This document shows, piece after piece, positions 1 to 10,518 of a stretch of DNA of 64,000 nt. The position numbers and the translations under genes were made by a program. The notes beneath the pieces were generated by a model that made no database searches, was not told where the DNA came from, and worked only from the letters and a program-made list of their open reading frames with translations. Source of the DNA: Kitasatospora cinereorecta (GTDB taxonomy: Bacteria > Actinomycetota > Actinomycetes > Streptomycetales > Streptomycetaceae); the NCBI RefSeq assembly GCF_024172095.1, contig NZ_JAMZDX010000006.1, positions 620,001 through 684,000 on the forward strand. Reading direction: 5' to 3'. The number at the start of each line of letters is the position of its first letter. Position 1 is the stretch's first letter.

Positions 1-35
1 CCTGAAATACGGCAATCTCAGCAAGAGAGGGCGCA

Positions 36-1577
36 GTGGAACTAGCAGTCGCACACGAGACCATCGCGCGTTGGCAGTTCGGCATCACGACCGTCTACCA
101 CTTCCTCTTCGTCCCGCTGACCATCAGCCTGGCCTCGATCGTGGCCGGCCTGGAGACCGCCTGGGTCAGGACCGGCAAGGAGAAGTACTTCCACGCCACC
201 CGGTTCTGGGGGAAGCTCTTCCTGATCAACATCGCCATGGGCGTGGTCACCGGCATCGTCCAGGAGTTCCAGTTCGGCATGAACTGGTCGGACTACTCCC
301 GCTTCGTCGGCGACGTGTTCGGTGCCCCGCTGGCGATGGAGGCGCTGATCGCCTTCTTCTTCGAGTCCACCTTCATCGGCCTGTGGATCTTCGGCTGGGA
401 CCGGCTGCCGAAGAAGCTGCACTGCGCCTGCATCTGGCTGGTGGCCGTCGGCACCGTGCTCTCCGGCTACTTCATCCTGGCCGCCAACTCCTGGATGCAG
501 CACCCCGTCGGCTACCGGATCGACCCGGCCACCGGGAAGGCCCAGCTCACCGACATCGGCCGGGTGCTGTTCCAGAACACCACCCTGGTCCAGGTCTTCC
601 ACACCATGACCGCCGCCTTCCTCACCGGCGCCGCCTTCGTGGTCGGCATCGCCTCGTACCACCTGTGGCGGGCCAAGCGCGGTAAGGAGACCGACCGCAA
701 GAAGACCGCCTCGATGGTCACTTCGCTGCGGGTGGGCCTGGCCATCGCCGCCGTCGCCGGCCTCGGCACCGCGGTCAGCGGTGACAGCCTGGCCAAGGTG
801 ATGTTCGAGCAGCAGCCGATGAAGATGGCCGCCGCCGAGGCGCTGTGGGACACCCAGTCCCCCGCCCCGTTCTCGATCTTCGCCGTCGGTGACGTCTCCC
901 GCGGCCACAACTCGGTCGAGCTGGAGTTCCCCGGAATACTCTCCTTCCTGGCCAAGAGCGACTTCAGCTCCGCCGTCCCCGGCATCAACGACACCGCCGC
1001 CGCCGAGGCCGCGAAGTACGGCGGGCAGCCCAGCGACTACATCCCGAGCATCTTCGTCACCTACTGGGGCTTCCGCCTCATGATCGGCTTCGGGATGACC
1101 TCGTTCGTCGCCGCCGTCATCGGACTGTGGACCACCCGGCGGAAGTTCTGGCTCGCCCCCGAGCACCGCACCGCCGAGGACGAGCCGCCGAAGCTGATGC
1201 TCACCAAGCACCGCGAGATGAGCACCTTCTTCACCCGGTGGAGCTGGCGGATCGGCATCCTCACCATGGGCTTCCCGCTGATCGCCAACAGCTTCGGCTG
1301 GATCTTCACCGAGATGGGCCGCCAGCCCTGGGTGGTCTTCGGCCTGATGCGCACCGCCAACGCCGTCTCCCCCAACGTCAGCGAGGGCGTCCAGCTCGGC
1401 TCCCTGATCACCCTCACCACGCTCTACGCGGTCCTCGCGGTGATCGAGGTCAAGCTGCTGGTCAAGTACGCCAAGCCCGGACCGGTCACCTCCGAGCGGC
1501 CGCCCGCGAAGGACCCGACCCTGCGCGGCCCGTCCTCGGACGAGGACGCCGACAAGCCCCTCGCCTTCGCCTACTGA
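36..1577 (+). CDS. cydA: cytochrome bd ubiquinol oxidase subunit I
   Basis: Catalytic subunit of the membrane-bound bd-type terminal oxidase, which oxidises quinol and reduces O2 with high affinity. The 513-residue product is of normal family length. Its N-terminus aligns with the family and places His22 at the position of the E. coli haem b595 ligand His19. The Q-loop region ends in the family motif GRQPWxVxGxxRT near residue 430. About nine hydrophobic helices are visible. A GTG start is used. Only 35 bp of upstream sequence is in the window, so the promoter (in this family commonly Rex-controlled) cannot be judged. cydB follows after 10 bp. Confidence 0.97.
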   Translation: MELAVAHETIARWQFGITTVYHFLFVPLTISLASIVAGLETAWVRTGKEKYFHATRFWGKLFLINIAMGVVTGIVQEFQFGMNWSDYSRFVGDVFGAPLAMEALIAFFFESTFIGLWIFGWDRLPKKLHCACIWLVAVGTVLSGYFILAANSWMQHPVGYRIDPATGKAQLTDIGRVLFQNTTLVQVFHTMTAAFLTGAAFVVGIASYHLWRAKRGKETDRKKTASMVTSLRVGLAIAAVAGLGTAVSGDSLAKVMFEQQPMKMAAAEALWDTQSPAPFSIFAVGDVSRGHNSVELEFPGILSFLAKSDFSSAVPGINDTAAAEAAKYGGQPSDYIPSIFVTYWGFRLMIGFGMTSFVAAVIGLWTTRRKFWLAPEHRTAEDEPPKLMLTKHREMSTFFTRWSWRIGILTMGFPLIANSFGWIFTEMGRQPWVVFGLMRTANAVSPNVSEGVQLGSLITLTTLYAVLAVIEVKLLVKYAKPGPVTSERPPAKDPTLRGPSSDEDADKPLAFAY

Positions 1578-1587
1578 GGACGGACCG

Positions 1588-2589
<1,002 letters not shown>

Positions 2590-2600
2590 GGCAGGTCACC

Positions 2601-5600
2601 ATGTCGGAACGTCAGCAGCGGATGCGCCCCGTCGACCCCCGGCTGCTGGCCTACGCCCGCACCACCCGCGCCTTCCTCGCCGGATCCGTCCTCCTCGGCG
2701 GGGTGGGCGCGGTCCTGGTGGTCGCCCAGGCCGGACTGATCGCCGAGATCGTGGTCCGGGCCTTCCAGCACGGCTCGTACGACCTCACCGGGCCGCTGCT
2801 GCTGCTCGCCCTGGTCGCCGCCGGCCGCGCCCTGGTCGCCTGGCTCACCGAACTCGCCGCCCACCGCTCGGTCGCCACGGTCAAGTCCACCCTGCGCCGG
2901 CGCCTGCTCGACCACGCCACCGCCCTCGGCCCCGGCTACCTCGCCGGCCGGCGCACCGGCGAACTCACCGCCCTCGCCACCCGCGGCATCGACGCCCTCG
3001 ACGACTACTTCGCCCGCTACCTGCCCCAACTCGCCCTCGCCGTGGTCGTCCCCGTCGTGGTGCTGGCCCGGATCCTCGGCGCCGACTGGGAGTCCGCCGC
3101 GATCATCGCGGTCACCCTGCCGCTCATCCCGCTCTTCATGGTCCTCATCGGCCTCGCCACCCAGGCCCGGATGGACCGCCAGTGGACCGGCCTCGCCCGC
3201 CTCTCCCACCACTTCCTCGACGTGGTCGAGGGACTCCCCACCCTCAAGGTCTTCGGGCGCGCCAAGGCCCAGGCCCGGACCATCGCCCGGATCACCGACG
3301 AGTACCGCCGCTCCACCCTGCGGACCCTGCGGATCGCCTTCGTCTCCTCCTTCGCCCTGGAACTCCTCTCCACCCTCTCGGTCGCCCTGGTCGCCGTCTC
3401 GATCGGCTTCCGCCTCGTCGACGGCACCCTCGACCTGGAGACCGGACTCCTCGTCCTCGTCCTCGCCCCCGAGGTCTACCTGCCGATCCGCCAGGTCGGC
3501 GCCCTGTACCACTCCAGCGTCGAAGGACTCACCGCCGCCGGACAGATCTTCGACGTCCTCGAAACCCCGCTGCCCACCGGCGGAACCCGACCCGCACCTG
3601 CTCTCGACCGCGCCGTCATCACCCTCGACGACGTCACCGTCACCCACCCCGGCCGTACCGCCCCGGCGCTCTCCGGCGTCTCACTGACCCTGCGACCGGG
3701 CGAAACCACCGTGCTCACCGGCCCCAGCGGCGCCGGGAAGACCACCCTGCTCGCCGTCCTGCTCGGCTTCGTCCGACCCGCCTTGGGCACCGTCCGGATC
3801 GACGGCCGCGACCTCGCCGACCACGACCTCGACAGCTGGCGCCGGCAGATCGCCTGGGTCCCCCAGCACCCCCACCTGTTCGCCGGCACCGTCGCCGACA
3901 ACGTCCGACTCGCCCGGCCCGACGCCACCGACCGGCAGGTCCACGACGCCCTCGCCGCCGCCCACGTCCTCGACTTCGCCACCCCCGACACCCCGCTCGG
4001 CGAAGCCGGCGCCGGTCTCTCCGCCGGCCAGCGCCAACGCCTCGCCCTCGCCCGCGCCCTCCTCACCGACCGCCCCCTCGTCCTCCTCGACGAGCCCACC
4101 GCCCACCTCGACCCGGCCACCGAAACCGCCGTCGTCACCACCATCCGCACCCTCACCCCCACCCGCACCGTCCTCCTCATCGCCCACCGCCCCGCCCTCC
4201 TCGCCCTCGCCGACCAGCACATCCACCTCACCCCGCCTCCGACAGTTGCCGCGGGCCCTCAGGGGCTCCCCCCAACAGCTGAGGCGAGCCTTCAGGGGCG
4301 CGAGGAACCGCGCGCAGCGGAAGGCACCCCCGCGCACCCCGCCGCTGACCGCACCACCACCCCGCCCCCGACAGCCGAGGCGAGCGTTACCGGCCACAAG
4401 CCCCGCCTCACCCTCCCCACCCTCCTCGGCACCCTCGCCCTCAGCTGCGCCGTAGCCCTGATGGCCACCTCCGGCTGGCTGATCTCGTACGCGTCCCAGA
4501 TGCCCCCCGTCCTCTACCTGATGGTGGCGGTCACCTCCGTCCGGGCCTTCGGCATCGGCCGCAGCGTCTTCCGCTACGCCGAGCGCCTGGTCTCCCACGA
4601 CGCGGTGCTGAAGGCCCTGGCGGGCGTCCGTACGGCCGTCTACGCCCGCCTGGAGCAGCTCGCCCCGGCCGGCCTGCCCGCGTACCGTCGCGGCGACCTG
4701 CTGGCCCGCCTGGTCTCCGACGTCGACGCCGTGCAGGACCACTACCTCCGCTGGCGCCTGCCCGCCGCGGTCGCCGCCCTGGTGTCCCTTGCCGCGTCGG
4801 TCGCCATGGCGGTCTTCCTGCCCCTGGCCGGTGCCGCGCTGGCCGCCGGCCTGCTGCTGGCGGGTGCGGTCGTCCCGGTGCTGGCGGTCCGGCTGTCGGG
4901 CCGGGCGGAGCGCCGGCAGGCGCCGGCCCGCGGCGATCTCGCCGCGGCGACCGTCGACACCCTGACCGGTACGGCCGAGCTGACCGTCGCCGGGGCGCTG
5001 CCGTCCCGTCTGGCGGCCGTCCGGGCCGCGGACGCCCGGCTGACCGGCCTGGCGGCCCGTTCGGCCGCGACGGCGGCGCTCTGCGCCGGCCTGACCGCGC
5101 TGGTCACCGGCGTGACGGTGACGGTCTGCGCGGCGGTCGGCGTGCACGGCGTGGCGTCGGGCGCGCTGCCGGGCACCTGCCTGGCGGTGCTGGTGCTCAC
5201 CCCGCTGGCCGCGTTCGAGGCGGTGGCGGGGATGCCGACGGCCGTCCAGTTCCGTGAGCGGGCGAGGGCGGCCCGGGCGCGGCTGGACGAGGTGCTGGCC
5301 ACGCCCGCCCCGGTCGCCGAACCGGTCGACCCGCAGCCGCTGCCCGCCGACCCGCTGCCGGTCGCCGTCCGTGGGCTGACCGCCCGCTGGCCGGGCGCCG
5401 ACCGGGACGCGCTGAGCGACCTCGACCTCGATCTGGTCCCCGGTCGGCGAGTCGCGGTGGTGGGACCGTCCGGGTCCGGCAAGACCACGCTCGCCCAGGT
5501 GCTGCTGCGCTTCCTGGACCAGCGCTCCGGAACCGTCACCCTGGGCGGTTGTCCACAGCCTGTGGACACGCGCGCCGCCGCGGCCGACGAGGTGCGCCGC

Positions 5601-6128
5601 ACCATCGGCCTGTGCGCGCAGGACGCCCACGTCTTCGACAGTTCGCTGCGCGAGAACCTGCGGCTCGCCCGTCCCGGCGCCGACGAGGACGCGCTGCGCG
5701 CGGCGCTGGCCGCCGCCCGGCTGCTCGACTGGGTGGACACCCTGCCCGAGGGCCTGGACACCATGGTGGGCGAGCACGGCGCCCGCCTCTCCGGCGGCCA
5801 GCGTCAGCGCCTGGCGCTGGCCCGGGCGCTGCTGGCCGACTTCCCGGTGCTGATCCTCGACGAGCCGGCCGAGCACCTCGACCTGCCCACCGCCGACGCC
5901 CTCACCGCCGACCTGCTGGCCGCCACCGAGGGCCGTACCACCCTGCTGATCACCCACCGCCTGGCCGGACTGGACGACTCCACCGTGGACGAGGTCCTGG
6001 TCCTGGACGGCGGTCGGGTGGCCGAGCGGGGCCGCTGGTCCGACCTGGCCGCCCGGCCGGACGGCCGCCTGGCGGCCATGCTCGACCACGAGTCCCGGGC
6101 CGACGCCCTGCAGCCCGCCACCCGCTGA
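2601..6128 (+). CDS. cydDC: fused thiol-reductant ABC exporter CydD-CydC
   Basis: Heterodimeric-type ABC exporter required for cytochrome bd maturation, here one 1175-residue polypeptide. The CydD half (about 1-540) has a six-helix membrane domain, Walker A GPSGAGKTT near 374, signature LSAGQRQR near 471 and Walker B LVLLDEPTAHLD near 490. The CydC half (about 605-1175) has Walker A GPSGSGKTT near 954, signature LSGGQRQR near 1062 and Walker B VLILDEPAEHLD near 1082. Fusion of the halves is usual in Streptomyces. The linker (about 545-610) is low complexity and carries a stretch (4294-4314) that matches an intergenic REP-like hairpin at 52175-52195. The reading frame extends upstream inside cydB, but ATG 2601 follows the cydB stop directly and matches the family N-terminus. 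Confidence 0.95.
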   Translation: MSERQQRMRPVDPRLLAYARTTRAFLAGSVLLGGVGAVLVVAQAGLIAEIVVRAFQHGSYDLTGPLLLLALVAAGRALVAWLTELAAHRSVATVKSTLRRRLLDHATALGPGYLAGRRTGELTALATRGIDALDDYFARYLPQLALAVVVPVVVLARILGADWESAAIIAVTLPLIPLFMVLIGLATQARMDRQWTGLARLSHHFLDVVEGLPTLKVFGRAKAQARTIARITDEYRRSTLRTLRIAFVSSFALELLSTLSVALVAVSIGFRLVDGTLDLETGLLVLVLAPEVYLPIRQVGALYHSSVEGLTAAGQIFDVLETPLPTGGTRPAPALDRAVITLDDVTVTHPGRTAPALSGVSLTLRPGETTVLTGPSGAGKTTLLAVLLGFVRPALGTVRIDGRDLADHDLDSWRRQIAWVPQHPHLFAGTVADNVRLARPDATDRQVHDALAAAHVLDFATPDTPLGEAGAGLSAGQRQRLALARALLTDRPLVLLDEPTAHLDPATETAVVTTIRTLTPTRTVLLIAHRPALLALADQHIHLTPPPTVAAGPQGLPPTAEASLQGREEPRAAEGTPAHPAADRTTTPPPTAEASVTGHKPRLTLPTLLGTLALSCAVALMATSGWLISYASQMPPVLYLMVAVTSVRAFGIGRSVFRYAERLVSHDAVLKALAGVRTAVYARLEQLAPAGLPAYRRGDLLARLVSDVDAVQDHYLRWRLPAAVAALVSLAASVAMAVFLPLAGAALAAGLLLAGAVVPVLAVRLSGRAERRQAPARGDLAAATVDTLTGTAELTVAGALPSRLAAVRAADARLTGLAARSAATAALCAGLTALVTGVTVTVCAAVGVHGVASGALPGTCLAVLVLTPLAAFEAVAGMPTAVQFRERARAARARLDEVLATPAPVAEPVDPQPLPADPLPVAVRGLTARWPGADRDALSDLDLDLVPGRRVAVVGPSGSGKTTLAQVLLRFLDQRSGTVTLGGCPQPVDTRAAAADEVRRTIGLCAQDAHVFDSSLRENLRLARPGADEDALRAALAAARLLDWVDTLPEGLDTMVGEHGARLSGGQRQRLALARALLADFPVLILDEPAEHLDLPTADALTADLLAATEGRTTLLITHRLAGLDDSTVDEVLVLDGGRVAERGRWSDLAARPDGRLAAMLDHESRADALQPATR

Positions 6129-6162
6129 ACCCACGCGCTGAACCCGCCCGCCCGACACACCC

Positions 6163-6194
6163 GCCCGCCGCCCGGCCACCGTCCGGCGGCGGGC
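6163..6194 (+). terminator. hairpin between cydDC and the sensor kinase
   Basis: Ten-base-pair perfect stem (GCCCGCCGCC / GGCGGCGGGC) with a 12-nt loop in the 88-bp gap after cydDC. No U-tract, as is normal for streptomycete terminators. It suggests the kinase gene is at least partly uncoupled from the cyd operon. Confidence 0.55.
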
Positions 6195-6216
6195 ACGACC
6201 AGGCAGACTGGGCCCC

Positions 6217-8085
6217 ATGGAGATCCCGCCGGAGGAGACCCCACCCGAGCAGCCGGCACAGGCGGCACAGCCCTTGCAGCCCTCACAGCCATCGCGGCGT
6301 GCCCAGCCCGCCCAGCCCGCGTGGCGCGCTTCCGCCGCGCCCCGCGTCCCCGAGATCTCCTCCCTCGGCCTGGACACCCTGGTCACCGAGGTCTCCGAGC
6401 GCCTGCAGTCCGCCGCCGCGGTCACCGACCGCATGCAGCGGCTGCTGGAGGCGGTGGTCTCGGTCGGCACCGGACTCGACCTGCACGCCACCCTGCAGCG
6501 GATCGCCACCGGCGCCGCGGAACTGGTCGACGCCCGCTACGCCGCCCTCGGCGTCATCTCGCCGCACGGCACCGGCCTGTCCGACTTCATCCACATCGGC
6601 ATCGACGACGAGACCGCCGCCCGGATCGGTGAACTCCCCGCCGGTCGCGGCATCCTGGGCGCGCTGATCGAGAACCCCGAGCCGCTGCGGCTGGCCGACC
6701 TCACCAAGGATCCACGCTCGTCCGGGTTCCCGCCGCACCACCCGCAGATGCGGTCCTTCCTGGGCGAGCCGATCCGGGTCCGCGGCGCGGTGTTCGGCAA
6801 CCTGTACCTGACCGAGAAGAAGGGCGGCGGCGGCTTCACCCCGGAGGACGAGCAGGTGGTGCACGCCCTCGCCGCCGCGGCCGGCGTGGCGATCGAGAAC
6901 TCCCGCCTGTACGAGGAGGGCCGCCGCCGCGAGCGCTGGATCGCGGGCGCCGCCGCGGTGACCACGTCGCTGCTGTCCACCGACGAGGCGCAGCTCGCGC
7001 TGACCGTCGCGGCCGAGCAGGTCCGCGAACTGGCCGACGGCGCACTCGGGATGATCCTGCTGCCCGCCGGCGAGGGCCAGATGCGGGTCGCGCACGCCTC
7101 CGGCGAGGCCGCCGAGTACCTCACCGGTGAGCTGCTGCCGAAGGACAGCTTCGCCGCCCGCCTGCTGCAGGGCGAGTCGGTGTACCTGGACGACATGTCC
7201 ACCGACCCGACCGTGGTGCTCCGGCTGGCCCGCGACTTCGGGCCGTCGATGGCGGTGCCTATGGTCTCGTCCGGCCGGGTGCTGGGCGGCCTGTCCGTCT
7301 GGCGGCGGCGCGGCTCCGCCCCGTTCTCCGACTCGGAGCGGCAGCTCGCCCTGACCTTCGCCTCGCAGGCGGCGCTCGCCCTGCGGGTCGCCGAGTACCA
7401 GCGCGACAAGCAGCGGCTCGCGGTCTTCCAGGACCGCGACCGGATCGCCCGCGACCTCCACGACCTGGTCATCCAGCGGCTGTTCGCGACCGGCATGATG
7501 CTGGAGAGCGCCGCCCGGCGGGCGATCGTCCCGGAGGTGCAGGAGGGCATCGGCAAGGCGGTGGACGAGCTGGACGCCACCATCCAGGAGGTCCGCACCA
7601 CCATCTACGCCCTGCAGCACGGCGACACCGACGACGAGCCGGACACCCTGCGCACCCGGGTCCTGCGGGAGGGCAGCCAGGCCTCCGCCGCCCTCGGCTT
7701 CAAGCCCACCATCACCTTCACCGGCCCGGTGGAGAGCCTGGTCGGCGAGAAGACCTCCCGCCAACTCCTCGCCGCACTGCGGGAGATGCTGTCCAACACG
7801 GCGCGGCACGCCCGCGCCTCCCGGGTCGCTGTCGAGATCGACGCCACCGTCCACCTCGCCGACAGCGGCCGCCCGCTCTCCGGCGACCCCGAGGCGCCCG
7901 ACCGGGCCGGACGCCCCGGCGTCCTGCTCACCGTCACCGACGACGGCGTCGGCATCCCGGACGGCGGCCGCCGCAGCGGCCTCGCCAACCTCACCCGCCG
8001 CGCCGAGGCCCTCGGCGGCGACGCCTGGCACGAGAGCGGCCCGTACGGCAAGGGCACCCGCGTCCGCTGGACCGCCCGCCTCTGA
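6217..8085 (+). CDS. tandem-GAF sensor histidine kinase (DevS/DosT-like)
   Basis: Cytoplasmic histidine kinase of 622 residues. After a Pro/Gln-rich N-terminus come two GAF domains (about 60-200 and 215-395), a HisKA_3 dimerisation segment with the phospho-acceptor motif ARDLHDLVIQRLF (His415) and a HATPase domain (about 500-620, with DDGVGIPDGG and a G2 region SGLANLTRRA). The architecture and the PPHHPQMRSFLGEP region in GAF-1 (His174/His175) resemble the mycobacterial DevS/DosT haem sensors for O2/NO/CO, which suits its position next to the high-affinity oxidase genes. Haem binding is inference. No response regulator is adjacent, so its partner lies elsewhere. Confidence 0.88.
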   Translation: MEIPPEETPPEQPAQAAQPLQPSQPSRRAQPAQPAWRASAAPRVPEISSLGLDTLVTEVSERLQSAAAVTDRMQRLLEAVVSVGTGLDLHATLQRIATGAAELVDARYAALGVISPHGTGLSDFIHIGIDDETAARIGELPAGRGILGALIENPEPLRLADLTKDPRSSGFPPHHPQMRSFLGEPIRVRGAVFGNLYLTEKKGGGGFTPEDEQVVHALAAAAGVAIENSRLYEEGRRRERWIAGAAAVTTSLLSTDEAQLALTVAAEQVRELADGALGMILLPAGEGQMRVAHASGEAAEYLTGELLPKDSFAARLLQGESVYLDDMSTDPTVVLRLARDFGPSMAVPMVSSGRVLGGLSVWRRRGSAPFSDSERQLALTFASQAALALRVAEYQRDKQRLAVFQDRDRIARDLHDLVIQRLFATGMMLESAARRAIVPEVQEGIGKAVDELDATIQEVRTTIYALQHGDTDDEPDTLRTRVLREGSQASAALGFKPTITFTGPVESLVGEKTSRQLLAALREMLSNTARHARASRVAVEIDATVHLADSGRPLSGDPEAPDRAGRPGVLLTVTDDGVGIPDGGRRSGLANLTRRAEALGGDAWHESGPYGKGTRVRWTARL

Positions 8086-8112
8086 CCCCTGGCGGACGGC
8101 CGCGCGGGAGCG

Positions 8113-8925
8113 TCAGAGCAGGGTCTCGATCACCGCTGCCACCCCGTCGTGCTCATTGCTCACCGTGTGCTGCGCGACCGCCGCCAGCACCTCCGGATGC
8201 GCGTTGGCGACGGCGTACGAGCGGCCGGCCCAGGCCAGCATCTCCAGGTCGTTCGGCATGTCCCCGAACGCCACCACCTCGGACCGGTCGATGCCCTGCT
8301 CGCGGCACCAGCGCGCCAGCGTGCTCGCCTTGGTGACCCCCGGCGCACTGATCTCCAGCAGCGCGATCGGACTCGACCGGGTGATCTCCGCGAGCTGCCC
8401 GGCCGCCTCGCGGGCCCGGCTCAGGAAGACGTCCGGCTCCAGGTCCGGGTGCTTGGCGAGCAGCTTGAACAGCCCGTCGACCCGGCCGTCGGCGAGCAGT
8501 TCCGCGGCCGGTGCCACCGGGTGCTCCTTGTCCGACTCCCACATCACCACCGTGTACTCGGGCTCCCGGGCGAACCCGCCCGGGTACTCGAACGCGAAGG
8601 CTGTGCCCGGGAGTTCGGCCTTCAGGGCGTCGACCACCGCGAGCGCGTCGGCGGCCCGCAGCGGGAAGGTCTCCAGCAGCTCGCCGCGCCGCACGTCCAC
8701 CACCGCGCCGCCGTTCGAACAGATCGCCACGCCGTGGCCGCCGATGTGACCGGACACCTGCTGCATCCACCGCGGCGGCCGCCCGGTCACGAACACCACC
8801 TGGATCCCCGCCCGCTCGGCGGCATCCAGCGCGGCCGCCGTCCGCTCGGAGACGGTGCCGCCCGAGCACAGCAGCGTGCCGTCGAGGTCGGTGGCGATCA
8901 GGCGGGGGCGCGGGGTGGTGGTCAC
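8113..8925 (-). CDS. HAD-superfamily phosphatase, Cof type
   Basis: Cytoplasmic haloacid-dehalogenase-like phosphatase of 270 residues, the usual length for the Cof/YbjI group acting on small sugar phosphates or related metabolites. Motif I is ATDLDGTLL (nucleophile Asp near residue 12), motif II VTGRP near 47, and the C-terminal motif GDMPNDLEML holds the metal-binding acids. The substrate cannot be inferred. It converges on the sensor kinase gene with a 27-bp gap. A paralogue is encoded at 36415-37260. Confidence 0.9.
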   Translation of the reverse strand: MTTTPRPRLIATDLDGTLLCSGGTVSERTAAALDAAERAGIQVVFVTGRPPRWMQQVSGHIGGHGVAICSNGGAVVDVRRGELLETFPLRAADALAVVDALKAELPGTAFAFEYPGGFAREPEYTVVMWESDKEHPVAPAAELLADGRVDGLFKLLAKHPDLEPDVFLSRAREAAGQLAEITRSSPIALLEISAPGVTKASTLARWCREQGIDRSEVVAFGDMPNDLEMLAWAGRSYAVANAHPEVLAAVAQHTVSNEHDGVAAVIETLL

Positions 8926-9025
8926 CCGTCCATCTTCGCGTACCCGGGCGTGGACGCCGCCGCCGCGGTGCGACCGCAGTGCGACCGCGGTGCGACCGCG
9001 GCGACGACGCCCGTGCCCGCCGCCG

Positions 9026-9973
9026 CTACCCGCGGACGGTCAGGGTCAGCTCCGCCGTGTGCAGCGTCCCACCGGTCTGGAACTGCAGGAACAGCCGCCA
9101 GTCACCCGGCTTCGACAGCTCCGCGTGGAACGCCAGCATCGGCCCGCCGCGGCCGTCGGGGGTGGCCTTGCTCTCCGGGTGCAGGTGCGCGAACGCCCGG
9201 TCCCCGGCGTGGAAGGCGGTCAGGTGTGCGTACGTCTCCAGGTACGGCTGCAGATCGGCGACCGGATTGCCGTCCCGGCTGACCGTGACCGTGAGGCCGC
9301 CCGCCGTACCCGCGCGCAGGACCCCCTCCACCGTGACCGTGTAGCCGTCCACGGTGGTGCTCGCGGCGGCCGCCGGCAGCGGTGCCTCGGCCGCGTCGCC
9401 CGCGACGGTCACCGTCCGGCTCAGAACCAGCCCGTTGCCCTTGCCGCTGCCCGCCCCCGGCACGAACGAGGCGTACACCCGCCAGTCGCCCGGCTTCAGC
9501 GCCGCCAGCGGGGCCGTCCAGGTGCCGTCCGCCGCCATCTGCGGGTGCAGGTGCTGGAACCCCGAGAGGTCCGAGCGGATCGCGTAGAAGTGCATCTGCT
9601 TGGTCTGCTCGGGCTCGAACGCGGTCAGCGCCTTGCCGTCCGGGCCGGTCACCGTGAACCGGTACTCCGTCGGCGACCCGGCCGGCAGCGACGCCTGGCC
9701 GCTGTTCAGCCGGTAGCCGCCCTGCTCGGCGGACAGGCCGTCGGACGCCGCCGTCGCGTCCGCGCCGCCGCCGTGATCCATGCCCGCCATGCCGTCACCT
9801 GCGCTCGCGGACGCGCCTGCACTCGCGGACGCGCCGCCGTGGTGCATGCCCGCCATGCCGTCGCCACCGCCCGAACCGCAGGCGGCCAGCGACAACGACA
9901 GCACGGCCGCCGCGGCGGCGGCCGTCAGGGCGCGACGGGACTTCTTCTGATCGAGGAACTGCTTCACGTTCAC
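9026..9973 (-). CDS. Met/His-rich secreted lipoprotein, probable copper-binding
   Basis: Predicted 315-residue lipoprotein. The N-terminus has basic residues, a hydrophobic stretch and the lipobox LSLAAC. The mature N-terminus is low complexity with three Met/His clusters of the GMAGMHHGG type, a pattern seen in periplasmic copper binders. Two related beta-sandwich-like halves follow, each with an HLHP motif (GFQHLHP, FAHLHP). I chose GTG 9973 because GGAG lies 5 nt upstream; an ATG further upstream gives an unconvincing leader. It lies 104 bp after the DUF6153 gene on the same strand and probably shares its promoter. Copper binding is inference from composition and context. Confidence 0.75.
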   Translation of the reverse strand: MNVKQFLDQKKSRRALTAAAAAAVLSLSLAACGSGGGDGMAGMHHGGASASAGASASAGDGMAGMDHGGGADATAASDGLSAEQGGYRLNSGQASLPAGSPTEYRFTVTGPDGKALTAFEPEQTKQMHFYAIRSDLSGFQHLHPQMAADGTWTAPLAALKPGDWRVYASFVPGAGSGKGNGLVLSRTVTVAGDAAEAPLPAAAASTTVDGYTVTVEGVLRAGTAGGLTVTVSRDGNPVADLQPYLETYAHLTAFHAGDRAFAHLHPESKATPDGRGGPMLAFHAELSKPGDWRLFLQFQTGGTLHTAELTLTVRG

Positions 9974-10077
9974 GGGAACTCCAAGGTGTGCCGGGCATGC
10001 ACTCAATGCACGCGCCCGGACAGGGACAGGTCACTGCGCCCGGACCGCCCGCCAACGAGGGTGTCCGGGTGCGCCTG

Positions 10078-10503
10078 TCACGTCCGCGCGACGCACTTGC
10101 GCAACAGCAGCGCCCGCCCACCCGGCGGCGCCCGACACCCGTCCCCCGACGACCACTCCGCCGACGCCACACCGCGGACAGGCTCGCCCGCGCCGAGCAC
10201 CGGAACCGGCCCGCCCAGCGGCACCCCGTCCCGCGGCCGCGTCGACACACAACTCTCCGCCGACCCGTGCCCCGCCGCCTTCTTCACCACCGGTCCACCG
10301 GCCGGCTCGTGGCCTTCGTGCACTTTCTGTCCGATACGGTCCGCGGACGTTCCCGCGCCCATCACCGCGTGGCACCCACCCACCGCCGACGCCGGACTCC
10401 CGTGCATCAGGAACAGCCCCACCAGCAGCCCGCCCAGCACGACGAGCCGGGCCAACGCCCCACCACGCCCCACCACGCACCCACCGCCCCCGGCCGCCGA
10501 CAC
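10078..10503 (-). CDS. DUF6153-like small membrane/secreted protein
   Basis: 141-residue protein with one hydrophobic segment (RLVVLGGLLVGLFLMHG) followed by a Cys/His-containing region (GGCHAVM, KVHEGHE, AAGHG, ESCVS, DGCRAP). This layout matches the actinobacterial DUF6153 family as I recall it. The GTG at 10503 is preceded by GGAGG with 6-nt spacing, which decides the start. The palindrome ATACC-N7-GGTAT lies 16 bp upstream. The Cys and His residues and the linked Met/His-rich lipoprotein suggest a role in metal, probably copper, handling at the cell surface. No biochemical function is known to me. Confidence 0.7.
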   Translation of the reverse strand: MSAAGGGGCVVGRGGALARLVVLGGLLVGLFLMHGSPASAVGGCHAVMGAGTSADRIGQKVHEGHEPAGGPVVKKAAGHGSAESCVSTRPRDGVPLGGPVPVLGAGEPVRGVASAEWSSGDGCRAPPGGRALLLRKCVART

Positions 10504-10518
10504 CCGACGCCTCCGACC

